From Pseudomonas fluorescens HK44 (lineage in GTDB: Bacteria > Pseudomonadota > Gammaproteobacteria > Pseudomonadales > Pseudomonadaceae), in contig NZ_AFOY02000007.1 of NCBI RefSeq assembly GCF_000217955.3, positions 150,326 through 214,325 of the forward strand: a stretch of DNA of 64,000 bases, given 5' to 3'. Both the position numbers and the translations under genes were made by a program. The notes beneath the pieces were generated by a model. That model was not told where the DNA came from and did not search any database. It saw only the letters and a program-made list of their open reading frames with translations. Shown in pieces: positions 37,802-47,954 of the stretch (positions are counted from its first letter, which is position 1; the number at the start of each line of letters is the position of its first letter).

Positions 37802-38914
37802 ATGAGTGGCGACTTCCTCGCTCTGGCACAGCCGGGCGTGCAACAACTTTCGCCTTACGTTCCGGGCAAGCCCGTGGACGAACTGGCCCGCGAGCTGGAC
37901 ATCGATCCGGCAAAAATCGTCAAACTGGCGAGCAACGAAAACCCGTTGGGTGCCAGTCCCAAGGCACTGGCGGCGATTCGCGAAGAGCTGGCCGAGCTGA
38001 CTCGCTATCCGGACGGCAACGGGTTTGCGCTGAAAACCCTGCTGGCTGAGCAGTGCCGGGTCGAGCTCGATCAAGTGACGTTGGGCAACGGCTCCAACGA
38101 CATTCTTGAGCTGGTCGCGCGTGCCTATCTGGCGCCGGGTCTGAATGCAGTGTTCAGTGAGCATGCGTTCGCGGTCTACCCGATCGTCACTCAGGCTGTC
38201 GGTGCGCAAGCGCGAGTGATTCCAGCCAAAGACTGGGGTCATGACCTGTCGGCGATGCTCGAAGCCATCGACAGCAACACCCGCGTGGTATTTATCGCCA
38301 ACCCGAACAACCCGACCGGAACCTGGTTCGACGCCGAGGCGCTGGACGAGTTTCTGCAGGACGTGCCTGAGCACGTGCTGGTGGTGCTGGATGAGGCGTA
38401 CATCGAGTACGCCGAAGGCAGCGACCTGCCGGATGGTCTGGATTTCCTCGCGGCATACCCGAACCTGCTGGTTTCCCGGACCTTCTCCAAGGCCTACGGT
38501 CTGGCCGCGTTGCGTGTGGGCTATGGCTTGTCGACCGCGGTGGTCGCTGATGTGTTGAACCGTGTGCGTCAGCCATTCAACGTCAACAGTCTGGCTTTGG
38601 CTGCCGCCTGCGCGGCGCTGCAGGACAATGAGTATCTGGCTGAAAGCCGTCGCCTGAACGAGTCCGGCATGCAGCAGCTCGAAGCGGGTTTCCGTGAGTT
38701 GGGGCTGAGCTGGATTCCTTCCAAAGGCAACTTCATCTGTGTGGATCTGGGGCGCGTTGCCGCGCCGGTTTTCCAGGGCTTGCTGCATGAAGGCGTGATC
38801 GTGCGTCCGGTGGCCAATTACGGCATGCCGAACCACTTGCGCATCACCATCGGTCTGCCGGCTGAAAACAGTCGCTTCCTCGAGGCGCTGGCCAAGGTTC
38901 TGGCCCGTGGTTGA
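37802..38914 (+). CDS. hisC: Histidinol-phosphate / aromatic aminotransferase
   Basis: A 370-residue PLP aminotransferase of the HisC family. Motifs are KLASNENPLGASP, GNGSNDILELVARA, FIANPNNPTGTW, VLDEAYIEY and the cofactor lysine in SRTFSKAYGLAALRVGYG. Its place between pheA and tyrA suggests it transaminates prephenate or aromatic keto acids here, as inferred for hisC2 of P. aeruginosa. The ATG at 37802 is preferred to a TTG two codons upstream. Its end overlaps the tyrA-aroA GTG by eight bases. Confidence 0.93.
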   Translation: MSGDFLALAQPGVQQLSPYVPGKPVDELARELDIDPAKIVKLASNENPLGASPKALAAIREELAELTRYPDGNGFALKTLLAEQCRVELDQVTLGNGSNDILELVARAYLAPGLNAVFSEHAFAVYPIVTQAVGAQARVIPAKDWGHDLSAMLEAIDSNTRVVFIANPNNPTGTWFDAEALDEFLQDVPEHVLVVLDEAYIEYAEGSDLPDGLDFLAAYPNLLVSRTFSKAYGLAALRVGYGLSTAVVADVLNRVRQPFNVNSLALAAACAALQDNEYLAESRRLNESGMQQLEAGFRELGLSWIPSKGNFICVDLGRVAAPVFQGLLHEGVIVRPVANYGMPNHLRITIGLPAENSRFLEALAKVLARG

Positions 38915-41150
38915 TGTCATTGCCGTGCAACCTGCTGCGCCTATGATCGGTCGCCTGGTGGTGGTCGGTCTGGGGCTGATCGGTGGATCGTTCGCCAAGG
39001 GCCTGCGTGAAAGCGGGTTGTGCCGCGAAGTGGTCGGCGTTGATCTCGATCCGCAATCGCGAAAACTGGCGGTTGAGCTGGGCGTGGTGGATCGTTGCGA
39101 AGTCGACCTCGCTGTCGCCTGTTGCGGTGCGGACGTGATTCAGCTGGCGGTGCCGATCCTGGCGATGGAGAAGCTGCTGGCGCTGTTGGCCGGCATGGAT
39201 CTGGGGGCGGCGATTCTGACCGATGTCGGCAGTGCCAAAGGCAATGTGGTGCGCGCAGCGACCGAAGCCTTCGGTGGTATGCCGGCGCGATTCGTTCCGG
39301 GGCATCCGATTGCAGGCTCCGAGCAGAGCGGTGTCGAGGCTTCCAATGCTCAACTGTTCCGTCGGCACAAAGTGATTCTGACGCCGCTTGAGCAGACCGA
39401 TCCGGCAGCTCTGGCAGTTGTCGACCGACTCTGGCGCGAATTGGGTGCCGATGTCGAGCACATGCAGGTCGAGCGTCACGACGAAGTGTTGGCGGCGACC
39501 AGCCATTTGCCGCACTTGCTGGCGTTCGGTTTGGTCGATTCGTTGGCCAAACGCAGTGAAAATCTGGAAATCTTCCGTTACGCTGCGGGCGGTTTCCGCG
39601 ATTTCACGAGAATCGCCGGCAGTGACCCGGTCATGTGGCACGACATCTTCCTCGCCAATCGCGAAGCTGTCCTGCGCACACTCGATACATTTCGCAGCGA
39701 TCTCGACGCCTTGCGCGACGCGGTCGATGCAGGGGACGGGCACCAACTGTTGGGCGTCTTTACGCGCGCCCGGGTTGCCCGCGAGCATTTCAGTAAAATC
39801 CTGGCCCGCCGGGCCTATGTGGACGCTATGAACTCCAACGATCTGATTTTCCTGGCAAATCCTGGTGGCCGCCTGAGTGGGCGGATTCGTGTACCAGGCG
39901 ACAAATCGATTTCCCACCGTTCGATCATGCTCGGCTCCCTCGCTGAAGGCGTTACCGAAGTCGAAGGTTTCCTCGAGGGTGAAGATGCCCTGGCGACCTT
40001 GCAGGCCTTCCGTGACATGGGCGTCGTGATCGAGGGGCCGCACCATGGTCGCGTGACCATTCACGGTGTCGGCCTGCATGGCTTGAAACCGGCTCCTGGC
40101 CCGATCTATCTGGGCAACTCGGGTACGTCGATGCGTCTGCTGTCCGGCTTGCTGGCCGCGCAGGACTTCGACAGCACCTTGACGGGCGATGCGTCCCTGT
40201 CCAAGCGTCCGATGAATCGTGTAGCCAACCCGCTGCGCGAAATGGGTGCGGTGATCGAGACCGCTGCCGAAGGTCGTCCGCCGATGACCATTCGTGGTGG
40301 CAACAAGCTCAAGGGCCTGACCTACACCATGCCGATGGCCAGTGCTCAGGTTAAATCCTGCCTGCTGTTGGCGGGCCTGTACGCCGACGGCAAAACCACC
40401 GTGACCGAACCGGCTCCGACGCGTGACCATACCGAGCGCATGTTGCGCGGTTTTGGCTACCCGGTTACCGTCAACGGTGCCACCGCGTCGGTCGAATCCG
40501 GCCACAAGCTGACCGCGACGCACATTGAGGTACCGGGCGATATCTCCTCGTCGGCATTCTTCCTGGTGGCAGCGTCGATTGCCGAAGGTTCGGAGCTGGT
40601 GCTGGAGCACGTGGGTATTAACCCGACCCGTACCGGCGTAATCGACATCCTGCGTCTGATGGGCGCCGATATCACCCTGGAAAACCAGCGTGAAGTCGGC
40701 GGCGAGCCGGTGGCTGACTTGCGTGTGCGAGCGGCTAAGCTTAAAGGTATCGAAATTCCTGAAGCGCTGGTTCCGCTGGCCATCGACGAGTTCCCGGTAC
40801 TGTTCGTGGCTGCGGCCTGTGCCGAAGGTCGGACTATTCTGCGTGGCGCGGAAGAGTTGCGGGTCAAGGAGTCGGATCGTATCCAGGTGATGGCGGACGG
40901 TTTGCTGGCGCTGGGTGTCAAGTGCGAGCCAACCCCGGACGGCATCATCATCGACGGCAGCCAGATTGGCGGCGGCGAAGTGCATGGCCACGGCGATCAC
41001 CGGATTGCCATGGCGTTCAGCGTTGCGTCGTTGCGCGCCAATGCGCCGATCCGCATCCATGACTGCGCCAACGTTGCGACCTCCTTCCCGAACTTCCTCG
41101 CGTTGTGCGCGCAAGTCGGTATTCGTGTTGCTCAAGAGGCTCAGTCGTGA
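38907..41150 (+). CDS. tyrA-aroA: Fused prephenate/arogenate dehydrogenase and EPSP synthase
   Basis: One 747-residue polypeptide. Residues 1-305 are a TyrA-type cyclohexadienyl dehydrogenase ([39 protein letters not shown]), making 4-hydroxyphenylpyruvate or tyrosine. Residues from about 312 are AroA, 3-phosphoshikimate 1-carboxyvinyltransferase ([56 protein letters not shown]). The fusion is known in Pseudomonas and joins the last steps before and after chorismate. GTG at 38907 overlaps hisC; an ATG 12 codons in is the alternative start. Its stop overlaps the cmk start. Confidence 0.95.
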   Translation: MVDVIAVQPAAPMIGRLVVVGLGLIGGSFAKGLRESGLCREVVGVDLDPQSRKLAVELGVVDRCEVDLAVACCGADVIQLAVPILAMEKLLALLAGMDLGAAILTDVGSAKGNVVRAATEAFGGMPARFVPGHPIAGSEQSGVEASNAQLFRRHKVILTPLEQTDPAALAVVDRLWRELGADVEHMQVERHDEVLAATSHLPHLLAFGLVDSLAKRSENLEIFRYAAGGFRDFTRIAGSDPVMWHDIFLANREAVLRTLDTFRSDLDALRDAVDAGDGHQLLGVFTRARVAREHFSKILARRAYVDAMNSNDLIFLANPGGRLSGRIRVPGDKSISHRSIMLGSLAEGVTEVEGFLEGEDALATLQAFRDMGVVIEGPHHGRVTIHGVGLHGLKPAPGPIYLGNSGTSMRLLSGLLAAQDFDSTLTGDASLSKRPMNRVANPLREMGAVIETAAEGRPPMTIRGGNKLKGLTYTMPMASAQVKSCLLLAGLYADGKTTVTEPAPTRDHTERMLRGFGYPVTVNGATASVESGHKLTATHIEVPGDISSSAFFLVAASIAEGSELVLEHVGINPTRTGVIDILRLMGADITLENQREVGGEPVADLRVRAAKLKGIEIPEALVPLAIDEFPVLFVAAACAEGRTILRGAEELRVKESDRIQVMADGLLALGVKCEPTPDGIIIDGSQIGGGEVHGHGDHRIAMAFSVASLRANAPIRIHDCANVATSFPNFLALCAQVGIRVAQEAQS

Positions 41151-41836
41151 CCAGCCATGCTCCGGTAATCACCATCGATGGGCCGAGCGGCTCGGGCAAG
41201 GGCACTATCGCCGGGATCCTCGCCAAGCGCCTGGGCTGGTGCTTGCTGGATTCCGGTGCGTTGTACCGTTTGCTGGCATTTGCTGCGCGCAATCATGGTG
41301 TCGACCTGACCAATGAAGAGTCGCTGAAGCTGCTGGCCGCTCACCTCGATGTGCAGTTCGTCGGGGCGACCGAAGGTCATCCGCAGCGCATCATCCTTGA
41401 AGGTGATGATGTCACTGATGATCTGCGCAATGAGCAGGTCGGAGCCTGGGCCTCGCAAGTAGCTGCGCTGCCTGCCGTGCGTGACGCTTTGCTGCAGCGC
41501 CAGCGGGCATTTCAGGAGGCGCCCGGGTTGGTGGCCGATGGCCGCGACATGGGCACCGTTGTATTTCCCGACGCGCCGCTGAAGATTTTTCTGACCGCCA
41601 GCGCCGAGGAACGGGCGCGCCGTCGTTATTTGCAGTTGAAGGGCAAAGTCGAGGGTGTTAGTCTGTCGAGTCTGCTAGATGAGATCCGTGTGCGCGATGA
41701 GCGCGACACCCAGCGAGCGGTAGCCCCGCTCAAACCGGCGGTCGATGCCATACAGCTGGATTCCACGGAGTTGTCCATCGAGCAGGTGCTGGAACGCATC
41801 ATGAGCGAGATCGCCATTCGCGATATCGCCGGGTGA
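41147..41836 (+). CDS. cmk: Cytidylate kinase
   Basis: Cmk phosphorylates CMP and dCMP to the diphosphates. The 229-residue protein has the P-loop [42 protein letters not shown] and the lid [18 protein letters not shown] at 41147 overlaps the tyrA-aroA stop by four bases (GTGA), the start type usual for this operon. rpsA follows after a 121-base leader with a hairpin, a pairing found widely in Proteobacteria. Confidence 0.95.
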   Translation: MTSHAPVITIDGPSGSGKGTIAGILAKRLGWCLLDSGALYRLLAFAARNHGVDLTNEESLKLLAAHLDVQFVGATEGHPQRIILEGDDVTDDLRNEQVGAWASQVAALPAVRDALLQRQRAFQEAPGLVADGRDMGTVVFPDAPLKIFLTASAEERARRRYLQLKGKVEGVSLSSLLDEIRVRDERDTQRAVAPLKPAVDAIQLDSTELSIEQVLERIMSEIAIRDIAG

Positions 41837-41847
41837 CCAAGAAGCAT

Positions 41848-41886
41848 CGCAGGGGACCAGTCATAGTCCTGCGGCGTTTCTTTTAT
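41848..41886 (+). terminator. Possible terminator or attenuator between cmk and rpsA
   Basis: CGCAGG / CCTGCG stem (with further GAC / GTC pairing across a bulge) followed by GCGTTTCTTTT. The T tract is imperfect, so partial termination or a leader role for rpsA is equally possible. Confidence 0.5.
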
Positions 41887-41957
41887 ATAAACGTAACCCA
41901 CATTGTCTGGGATGTGGCAGATGGGCGTATTCTTCGCCCTTATCAACAGGAATTAAA

Positions 41958-43649
41958 ATGAGCGAAAGCTTTGCGGAACTCTTTGAAGAAAGCCTAAAAA
42001 CCCTGAACCTTCAGGCAGGCTCCATCATCACCGGTGTTATCGTTGATATCGATTACCAAGCTCGCTGGGTAACCGTTCACGCTGGCCTGAAGTCTGAAGC
42101 ACTCATCCCGCTTGAGCAGTTCTACAACGACGCTGGCGAACTGAATATCAACGTCGGTGACGAAGTTCACGTTGCGCTGGATTCGGTTGAAGACGGCTTT
42201 GGTGAAACCAAGCTGTCCCGTGAAAAAGCCAAGCGCGCTGAATGCTGGATCGTTCTGGAAGCAGCCTTCGCAGCCGAAGAAGTGGTCAAGGGCGTTATCA
42301 ACGGTAAGGTTAAAGGCGGCTTCACTGTCGACGTTAACGGCATCCGTGCGTTCCTGCCAGGTTCTCTGGTTGACGTCCGTCCAGTGCGCGACACCACGCA
42401 CCTGGAAGGCAAAGAGCTGGAATTCAAGGTCATCAAACTCGACCAGAAACGCAACAACGTTGTCGTTTCCCGTCGTAGCGTCCTCGAAGCCGAGAACTCC
42501 GCTGAGCGTGAAGCTCTGCTGGAATCCCTGCAGGAAGGTCAACAAGTCAAAGGTATCGTCAAAAACCTCACCGATTACGGCGCATTCGTCGATCTGGGTG
42601 GCGTCGATGGCCTGCTGCACATTACCGACATGGCTTGGAAGCGTATCAAGCATCCTTCCGAAATCGTCAACGTTGGCGACGAGATCGATGTCAAGGTTCT
42701 GAAGTACGATCGCGAGCGCAATCGTGTTTCCTTGGGCCTCAAGCAACTGGGCGAAGATCCATGGGTTGCTATCAAAGCCCGTTACCCAGAAAGCACTCGC
42801 GTTACCGCTCGTGTAACCAACCTGACCGACTACGGCTGCTTTGCTGAGCTGGAAGAAGGCGTTGAAGGTCTGGTGCACGTTTCCGAAATGGACTGGACCA
42901 ACAAGAACATCCACCCTTCGAAAGTCGTACAAGTCGGCGACGAAGTGGAAGTTATGGTTCTGGACATCGACGAAGAGCGTCGTCGTATCTCCCTGGGCAT
43001 CAAGCAGTGCAAATCTAACCCATGGGAAGATTTCTCTGGCCAGTTCAACAAGGGCGATAAAATCTCCGGCACCATCAAGTCGATCACCGATTTCGGTATC
43101 TTCATTGGTCTGGACGGCGGCATCGACGGCCTGGTTCACCTGTCCGACATCTCCTGGAACGAAGTGGGCGAAGAAGCCGTACGTCGCTTCAAGAAGGGCG
43201 ACGAGCTGGACACCGTTATCCTGTCGGTTGACCCAGAGCGCGAGCGTATCTCCCTGGGTATCAAGCAACTGGAAAGCGATCCGTTCTCCGAGTACGTTCA
43301 AGAGAACGACAAAGGCGCAATCGTTAAAGGCATCGTGAAAGAAGTTGACGCTAAAGGCGCCATCATCACTTTGGCTACCGATATCGAAGCTACTCTGAAA
43401 GCCTCCGAAATCAGCCGTGACCGCATCGAAGATGCGCGCAACGTTCTGAAAGAAGGCGAAGAAGTTGAAGCCAAGATCATCAGCGTTGACCGCAAGAGCC
43501 GCGTAATCCAGCTCTCGATCAAGTCCAAAGACGTTGAAGACGAGAAAGAAGCCATCCAGAGCCTGCGCGACAAGCCAGCTGCTTCGGATGCTCCAGTTGA
43601 CACCACTCTTGGTGCTCTGCTGCGTGCACAAATGGAAAAACAGAACTGA
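41958..43649 (+). CDS. rpsA: 30S ribosomal protein S1
   Basis: S1 helps mRNA bind the 30S subunit and unfolds structured leaders. The 563-residue protein begins [17 protein letters not shown] and contains six S1 OB-fold repeats; the last four carry the clear pattern G..V.G.V...TDYGAFVDL...GLLH.SD. CAGGAATT precedes the ATG. S1 usually represses its own mRNA through its leader, which fits the 121-base leader here. The intrinsic terminator after the stop is the insertion point of a group II intron. Confidence 0.97.
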   Translation: MSESFAELFEESLKTLNLQAGSIITGVIVDIDYQARWVTVHAGLKSEALIPLEQFYNDAGELNINVGDEVHVALDSVEDGFGETKLSREKAKRAECWIVLEAAFAAEEVVKGVINGKVKGGFTVDVNGIRAFLPGSLVDVRPVRDTTHLEGKELEFKVIKLDQKRNNVVVSRRSVLEAENSAEREALLESLQEGQQVKGIVKNLTDYGAFVDLGGVDGLLHITDMAWKRIKHPSEIVNVGDEIDVKVLKYDRERNRVSLGLKQLGEDPWVAIKARYPESTRVTARVTNLTDYGCFAELEEGVEGLVHVSEMDWTNKNIHPSKVVQVGDEVEVMVLDIDEERRRISLGIKQCKSNPWEDFSGQFNKGDKISGTIKSITDFGIFIGLDGGIDGLVHLSDISWNEVGEEAVRRFKKGDELDTVILSVDPERERISLGIKQLESDPFSEYVQENDKGAIVKGIVKEVDAKGAIITLATDIEATLKASEISRDRIEDARNVLKEGEEVEAKIISVDRKSRVIQLSIKSKDVEDEKEAIQSLRDKPAASDAPVDTTLGALLRAQMEKQN

Positions 43650-43667
43650 GTTCTGTCAGACCATAGA

Positions 43668-43696
43668 AAAAGGGCGACTTCGGTCGCCCTTTTTTG
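43668..43696 (+). terminator. Intrinsic terminator of rpsA
   Basis: AAGGGCGAC / GTCGCCCTT stem with TTCG loop followed by six T residues. The group II intron begins two bases after the T run. Confidence 0.93.
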
Positions 43697-44124
43697 TGTG
43701 CGCCCAGCATGGGCGCAATCTTGTGGGTGAAAGTCCCGCCGTAAGCTGACCACAGCGAACGAAGTGAAGCGCAACTGCATGAGGGTGACCGAGTGTGGGG
43801 AGGAAGCGTGAATCGAAGCCATGAGCCGATGTACAAGAACCGGATAAAAGGCGCGGCCGATCAGGGCGAGCGGGCACAAAACCGCGAAGCTCTTGTGGTC
43901 AAGGATCAGGCTGTGTAAATCCGGCGGTTGTGTGGTGAAGGATTGCGTTCTTACCTGGGGAGATCTCGCCTTATGCCTGAAAGGGCGACGGTGCCAGCCG
44001 GAGCGAGAAGTCAGCAGAGGCCGTAGTAGTCTTTTTTTTTGACGAAGGGCCGAACGAGAGAAAGCGTTATAGGCCATGTTGATACGAAAGACCGGAAGTC
44101 AGATGCCTGCCAAACGCGGGGCGG

Positions 44125-45441
44125 ATGGAGACTGCGAGCGGTGAAGCCGTGAGAAGTCCCGTCAGCGACGAGGTCAATCGCCCGCAAGATGAATCCGACA
44201 ACGCAGGGCAAGGGCTGCTGGAACGGGCCTTTGCGAGAGAAAACCTGAAGCGGGCGTGGAAACGGGTCAAGGCCAACAAAGGTGCAGCGGGAGTCGACGG
44301 TCTGGATATTGATCAGACGGCCGAGTACCTGCTGACCCAATGGGCGGCGATTCGTGAACAGCTTCTATCAGGTGTCTACCGGCCCAGTCCGGTACGGCGT
44401 GTAGCCATTCCCAAACCTGACGGCGGTCAACGCGAGCTGGGTATCCCAACGGTCACCGACCGTTTGATCCAACAAGCGCTGCTGCAAGTCTTGCAGCCAT
44501 TACTCGATCCGACTTTCAGTGAACACAGCTACGGCTTTCGTCCGGGACGCTGTGCGCAGGGCGCCGTTTTAGCGGCTCAGCGCCATGTTTCTTCAGGACG
44601 TAAAGTGGTGGTGGATGTTGATCTGGAGAAGTTCTTCGACCGGGTCGATCACGACATCTTGATGGATCGTTTGCGCAAACGGACCACGGATCAGGCGGTT
44701 ATCCGGCTGATTCGTGCCTATCTGGATGCGGGAACGCTGATCAATGGAGTGGTCGAGAAAAGCCGCTGCGGGGCGCCGCAAGGCGGCCCGCTGTCGCCGT
44801 TGCTGGCGAATGTGCTGCTGGACGAAGTGGACCGAGAGCTTGAGCGCAGGGGACATTGTTTTGTGCGCTATGCCGATGATGCGAACGTTTATGTTCGCAG
44901 TCAGAAGGCGGGGCAGCGGGTAATGGCCCTGCTGAGGCAGCTGTACGAAAAGCTGCACTTGAGCGTCAACGAGAGCAAGAGTGCAGTGACGAGCGCGTTT
45001 GGTCGCAAGTTTCTGGGCTATGAGTTGTGGTCAGCCCGCGGCGAAGTCAAGCGTGCCGCATCCTATAAAGCGCAGAAGCAGTTCAAGCAACGAATACGCT
45101 GGTACACCCGACGCTCGTGTGGCCGTAGCTTGCAGCAGATTGTCGATGACCTACAACCTTACATTTTGGGATGGAAAGCTTACTTTGGGTTGTCGCAAAC
45201 CCCAGCCGTCTGGCGTGCGCTGGACGAATGGATACGACACCGGTTGCGAGCGATCCAGCTTAAACAATGGAAGCGCGGAACGACGACGTATCGTGAGCTG
45301 CGAGCACTTGGCGCGAATAACCAGGTGGCGCAGAAGGTGGCAGGAAACACCTGCCGCTGGTGGCATAACAGTCGTCTTGACCTGAATCGCGTGCTTAATA
45401 TTGCGTGGTTCGACAGGCTGGGATTAGTGCGTTTCTCATAA
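44125..45441 (+). CDS. Group II intron reverse transcriptase/maturase
   Basis: A 438-residue protein with RT blocks RRVAIPKPDGGQRELGIPTV, HSYGFRPGRCAQGAV, VVVDVDLEKFFDRVDHD, GAPQGGPLSPLLANVLLDE and the catalytic YADD (CFVRYADDANVYV). The thumb/maturase region (YILGWKAYFGL, TTYRELRALGA) ends at DRLGLVRFS with no HNH endonuclease domain, as in class C introns. The ORF is intact, so splicing and mobility are plausible. The first Met is uncertain; later Met residues are far inside the RT domain. Confidence 0.93.
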   Translation: METASGEAVRSPVSDEVNRPQDESDNAGQGLLERAFARENLKRAWKRVKANKGAAGVDGLDIDQTAEYLLTQWAAIREQLLSGVYRPSPVRRVAIPKPDGGQRELGIPTVTDRLIQQALLQVLQPLLDPTFSEHSYGFRPGRCAQGAVLAAQRHVSSGRKVVVDVDLEKFFDRVDHDILMDRLRKRTTDQAVIRLIRAYLDAGTLINGVVEKSRCGAPQGGPLSPLLANVLLDEVDRELERRGHCFVRYADDANVYVRSQKAGQRVMALLRQLYEKLHLSVNESKSAVTSAFGRKFLGYELWSARGEVKRAASYKAQKQFKQRIRWYTRRSCGRSLQQIVDDLQPYILGWKAYFGLSQTPAVWRALDEWIRHRLRAIQLKQWKRGTTTYRELRALGANNQVAQKVAGNTCRWWHNSRLDLNRVLNIAWFDRLGLVRFS

Positions 45442-45452
45442 CCTCAATCTCT

Positions 45453-45523
45453 CGAACCGCCCGGTGCGGACCCGCATGCCGGGTGGTGTGGCAGGGGAGC
45501 GGCCTATGAAGGCCGTCCCCTAT
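45453..45523 (+). ncRNA. Domain V and VI of the group II intron
   Basis: Domain V: CCGCCCGG / CCGGGTGG stem with inner TGCGG...CGCA; the CGC at the base matches the class C catalytic triad. Domain VI: GGGGA...TCCCC with inner CGGCC / GGCCG. Confidence 0.7.
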
Positions 45524-45677
45524 GCCGATGCCTGAAATTTGAGGTTGTTGGGGGGCAGAAGGAAACGATGCGAGAGGAAAGTGGTCTGTTGTTCGGGTGT
45601 GTCAATTGTCTATTCGAGGCTAGGCTTTAGCTTTAACCGGGTATTGGTTGGGTCTGATGTCTGGCATAAGGAAGGGA

Positions 45678-45959
45678 ATGAACAAACTCGTTGTCACATT
45701 GGCAGTGCTGGCCTTGGTGGGGTGTACGACAAACGCCAAAACTCATGTGGTGCGTGGAGTGAGTGGTATTGAGATCGATTGTTCGGGGCTCGGGTCGGGG
45801 TGGGACAAGTGTTACAAGCGTGCTGCAAGAGAGTGTGGCGCGCAGGGGTACAAGGTTATTGGCAGGTCCAGTGATGCTAAAGAAGAGGGGGAGGATTATC
45901 CATTTGGGTGGAGCCCGACCGGATACCTCACTCGCGTCATGTTGGTCATTTGCAGATGA
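45678..45959 (+). CDS. Small predicted lipoprotein
   Basis: A 93-residue protein with a lipoprotein signal: MNKLVVTLAVLALVGC, lipobox LVGC, lipidated Cys16. The mature part is Cys-rich for its size (CSGL, DKCYKRAARECGAQGY), so disulphides are likely. I do not recognise the family. AAGGAAGGG stands just before the ATG at 45678; the longer open frame upstream is not used. It lies between the intron and ihfB. Confidence 0.7.
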   Translation: MNKLVVTLAVLALVGCTTNAKTHVVRGVSGIEIDCSGLGSGWDKCYKRAARECGAQGYKVIGRSSDAKEEGEDYPFGWSPTGYLTRVMLVICR

Positions 45960-46135
45960 TGATTCGGTGTGTCTCTGTGGGTGTGGAAGGGTGGGGTGCC
46001 AGCTCTCCGGGAGGCGAGCTTCGCGGTGTCTGTCAGGGAATGCAGATAAGTCAATATATAGGCTGTTCAAAATCTTTCGAGCATGCTAAAACCTTTGAAG
46101 CGCTGATCTAGCTGCTTGAAAAAGAAGGGAAAAAT

Positions 46136-46432
46136 ATGACGAAGTCGGAGTTGATCGAACGAATTGTCACCCATCAAGGGCTACTCTCATCCAAGGATGT
46201 AGAGCTGGCCATCAAGACCATGCTTGAGCAAATGTCCCAGTGTCTGGCGACCGGTGATCGAATCGAAATCCGTGGCTTTGGCAGCTTCTCTTTGCACTAT
46301 CGCGCGCCGCGCGTCGGTCGTAATCCAAAGACCGGTCAGTCTGTCAGTCTTGACGGAAAATTCGTTCCTCATTTCAAACCGGGTAAAGAGCTTCGGGATC
46401 GGGTGAATGAGGATGAGGAGGAGGGGCTTTGA
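46136..46432 (+). CDS. ihfB: Integration host factor subunit beta
   Basis: IHF-beta pairs with IHF-alpha (IhfA) to bend DNA at specific sites in promoters, origins and recombination regions. The 98-residue protein has [23 protein letters not shown], the beta-arm [24 protein letters not shown] with the intercalating Pro, and an acidic C-terminus DEDEEEGL-like. GAAGGGAAA lies before the ATG. In other pseudomonads it follows rpsA directly; here the intron and a lipoprotein gene stand between. Confidence 0.96.
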   Translation: MTKSELIERIVTHQGLLSSKDVELAIKTMLEQMSQCLATGDRIEIRGFGSFSLHYRAPRVGRNPKTGQSVSLDGKFVPHFKPGKELRDRVNEDEEEGL

Positions 46433-46457
46433 TGATGCTCTATCAGGGGGTGGGCTC

Positions 46458-46682
46458 ATGGCTAGCCTAAGGCGTGCGGGGCTTGTCGTCGTTTTGCTGA
46501 TATTTGTGTTGGTGGTCCTGGTATTCATGCTGGAGAATCAGCAGTCTGTTTCATTGGTATTTTTAGGGTGGGCGGGGCCGCAGCTGTCGATCGCTGTTTA
46601 TATTGCTTTAGCGTTCCTGCTGGGAATGGCTGCCGGGCCTGTGCTCGTTGTTGTTCGGCGAGCGAGGCGTCGCCCTGTTTAA
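46458..46682 (+). CDS. LapA-domain (DUF1049) small membrane protein
   Basis: A 74-residue protein with two hydrophobic helices (about 8-24 and 40-64) around LENQQSVSLVFLGW, the hallmark of LapA/DUF1049 proteins, ending in a basic tail RRARRRPV. In E. coli LapA works with LapB in controlling LPS assembly; here only the membrane part is seen. It sits 25 bases after ihfB and upstream of wzz, which fits an envelope role. Confidence 0.85.
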   Translation: MASLRRAGLVVVLLIFVLVVLVFMLENQQSVSLVFLGWAGPQLSIAVYIALAFLLGMAAGPVLVVVRRARRRPV

Positions 46683-46886
46683 AGGGGGTATTTTTTGCCG
46701 CATGCAAACTATCGGCGTGTTATTCTTTGCATTCATGGGATATGGTTGGCCTCCCCCTTCCTTCTATCTGTCGCTCAGCTTTGATTTAAGTGGGGAGGTA
46801 TTTTTCTATAGTGCCAGGCAGTCGGTGGCGATCTTGATCGTTAGTAGGTCGGTTAAACCAAGTTAAGTGAAAGGGCAAGCAATCAT

Positions 46887-47954
46887 ATGCAAGGTAATAA
46901 TGGCTCCGCCAGGCACTCAGATGAAATAGATCTGCTGGAGCTTTTCAAAGCACTATGGCAACAAAAGTGGTTGGTTGTTGTGGTGACGCTCATTGTAACA
47001 CTTGCGGCTATCAGCTATGTATTGCTGGTAACGCCTGTGTATGAGTCAAAGTATTACATATCACCACCGACTGCCAATGATATCGCTAACTTGAACTATG
47101 GACGGACACCAGGCTCCGGTCTGAAGGTTTTTACGATTGACGAGGTTTATAAGGTTTTCTTGCATAATCTTCAATCTGAATCGATACGACGGGCCTTTTT
47201 TGAAAAAGTCTACTTGCCTGCGCTGGGAAGTGGCGATCAGTCATCGCGTGAGCGTTCATATGAGACCTTTTCAAAAACAATTACAATTGCACCGTTAGAT
47301 AAGGATGACGGGGGGCGCTGGTCGATTTCCTTGGCTGATAAGAGTTCGGAAAACACCAAGAATTGGGTGGATATCTTTGTCAATCTGGCAGCAAAGAGCT
47401 CCGAGCAAGAACTGATCGCCGGTGTCACAAAAGAGGCCTCAGTGCGTGGGCGAGATTTAGAGCTGCAGATTGATACGCTTCGTGAGTCTGGAAGTAAGGA
47501 GCGGCAAGACAGTATTACTCAACTACGAGAAGCGTTGGCCATTGCTAAGTCAAGCGGTCTGGAAAATCCCGTTGTTTTCTCTGGTAATGGTGTTTCCAAG
47601 TTGTCCGGTAACATGGATGGAGGGCTTGCTTACATGCGCGGTAGCAAAGCGCTCGAGGCAGAGTTGAAAGCCCTGGAAGGTCGAGACTCCAATGATCCGT
47701 TTATCCTCGGGCTGAGAAAACTACAAAATCAACTGGATTTCTATAAGGGCTTGGAAAGAGGAACTTATGAAATTGCGGTTTTCCGCCATGACGGTATCCT
47801 TGATCAACCCACTTCACCTATTAAGCCCAAGAAACCTATTATCTTGGTCCTTGGTGCATTGATCGGCGCTCTGCTTGGCTGCATTTTTGCCTTGGCGCGC
47901 CATTTTATCCTTAAGCGGAAGCGGGAAGAGATCTCGGGTGTCAGTCCGCTCTAA
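46887..47954 (+). CDS. wzz: O-antigen chain-length determinant Wzz
   Basis: Wzz sets the modal number of O-units joined by the Wzy polymerase. The 355-residue protein has the family topology: a short cytosolic start with EIDLLELFKALWQQKW, a first helix at about 29-52, a large coiled periplasmic domain, and a last helix at about 315-337 preceded by the Pro-rich PTSPIKPKKP. It is co-directional with the O-antigen cluster but separated from it by 533 bases. Length is in the Wzz range. Confidence 0.93.
   Translation: MQGNNGSARHSDEIDLLELFKALWQQKWLVVVVTLIVTLAAISYVLLVTPVYESKYYISPPTANDIANLNYGRTPGSGLKVFTIDEVYKVFLHNLQSESIRRAFFEKVYLPALGSGDQSSRERSYETFSKTITIAPLDKDDGGRWSISLADKSSENTKNWVDIFVNLAAKSSEQELIAGVTKEASVRGRDLELQIDTLRESGSKERQDSITQLREALAIAKSSGLENPVVFSGNGVSKLSGNMDGGLAYMRGSKALEAELKALEGRDSNDPFILGLRKLQNQLDFYKGLERGTYEIAVFRHDGILDQPTSPIKPKKPIILVLGALIGALLGCIFALARHFILKRKREEISGVSPL

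Larger units (their letters stand above)
43698..45523 (+). mobile_element. Group II intron, class C features, inserted after the rpsA terminator
   Basis: The element starts GTGCGCCCAGC, whose first stem is closed by GGGCGC, and the 5' part carries typical domain I text (GTGAAAGTCCCGCCG, GAAGTCAGCAGAGG). An RT/maturase ORF follows, then domain V and VI hairpins before CCCCTAT. Class C introns are known to insert just after intrinsic terminators, recognising the stem-loop and a very short exon match, as seen here. The 3' end is estimated from the domain VI stem and may be off by several bases. Confidence 0.88.

Noticed and set aside
38844..41135. 763-codon open frame on the minus strand opposite tyrA-aroA
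   Set aside because: It is the antisense shadow of a GC-rich gene; its protein is low-complexity in His, Gln, Arg and Val and matches no family, while the plus-strand fusion is fully recognisable.
46683..46886. JUMPstart/ops element upstream of wzz
   Set aside because: GGTGGCGAT near 46820 is only loosely similar to the ops core GGCGGTAGCGT; no convincing match was found here or in 47955-48487.
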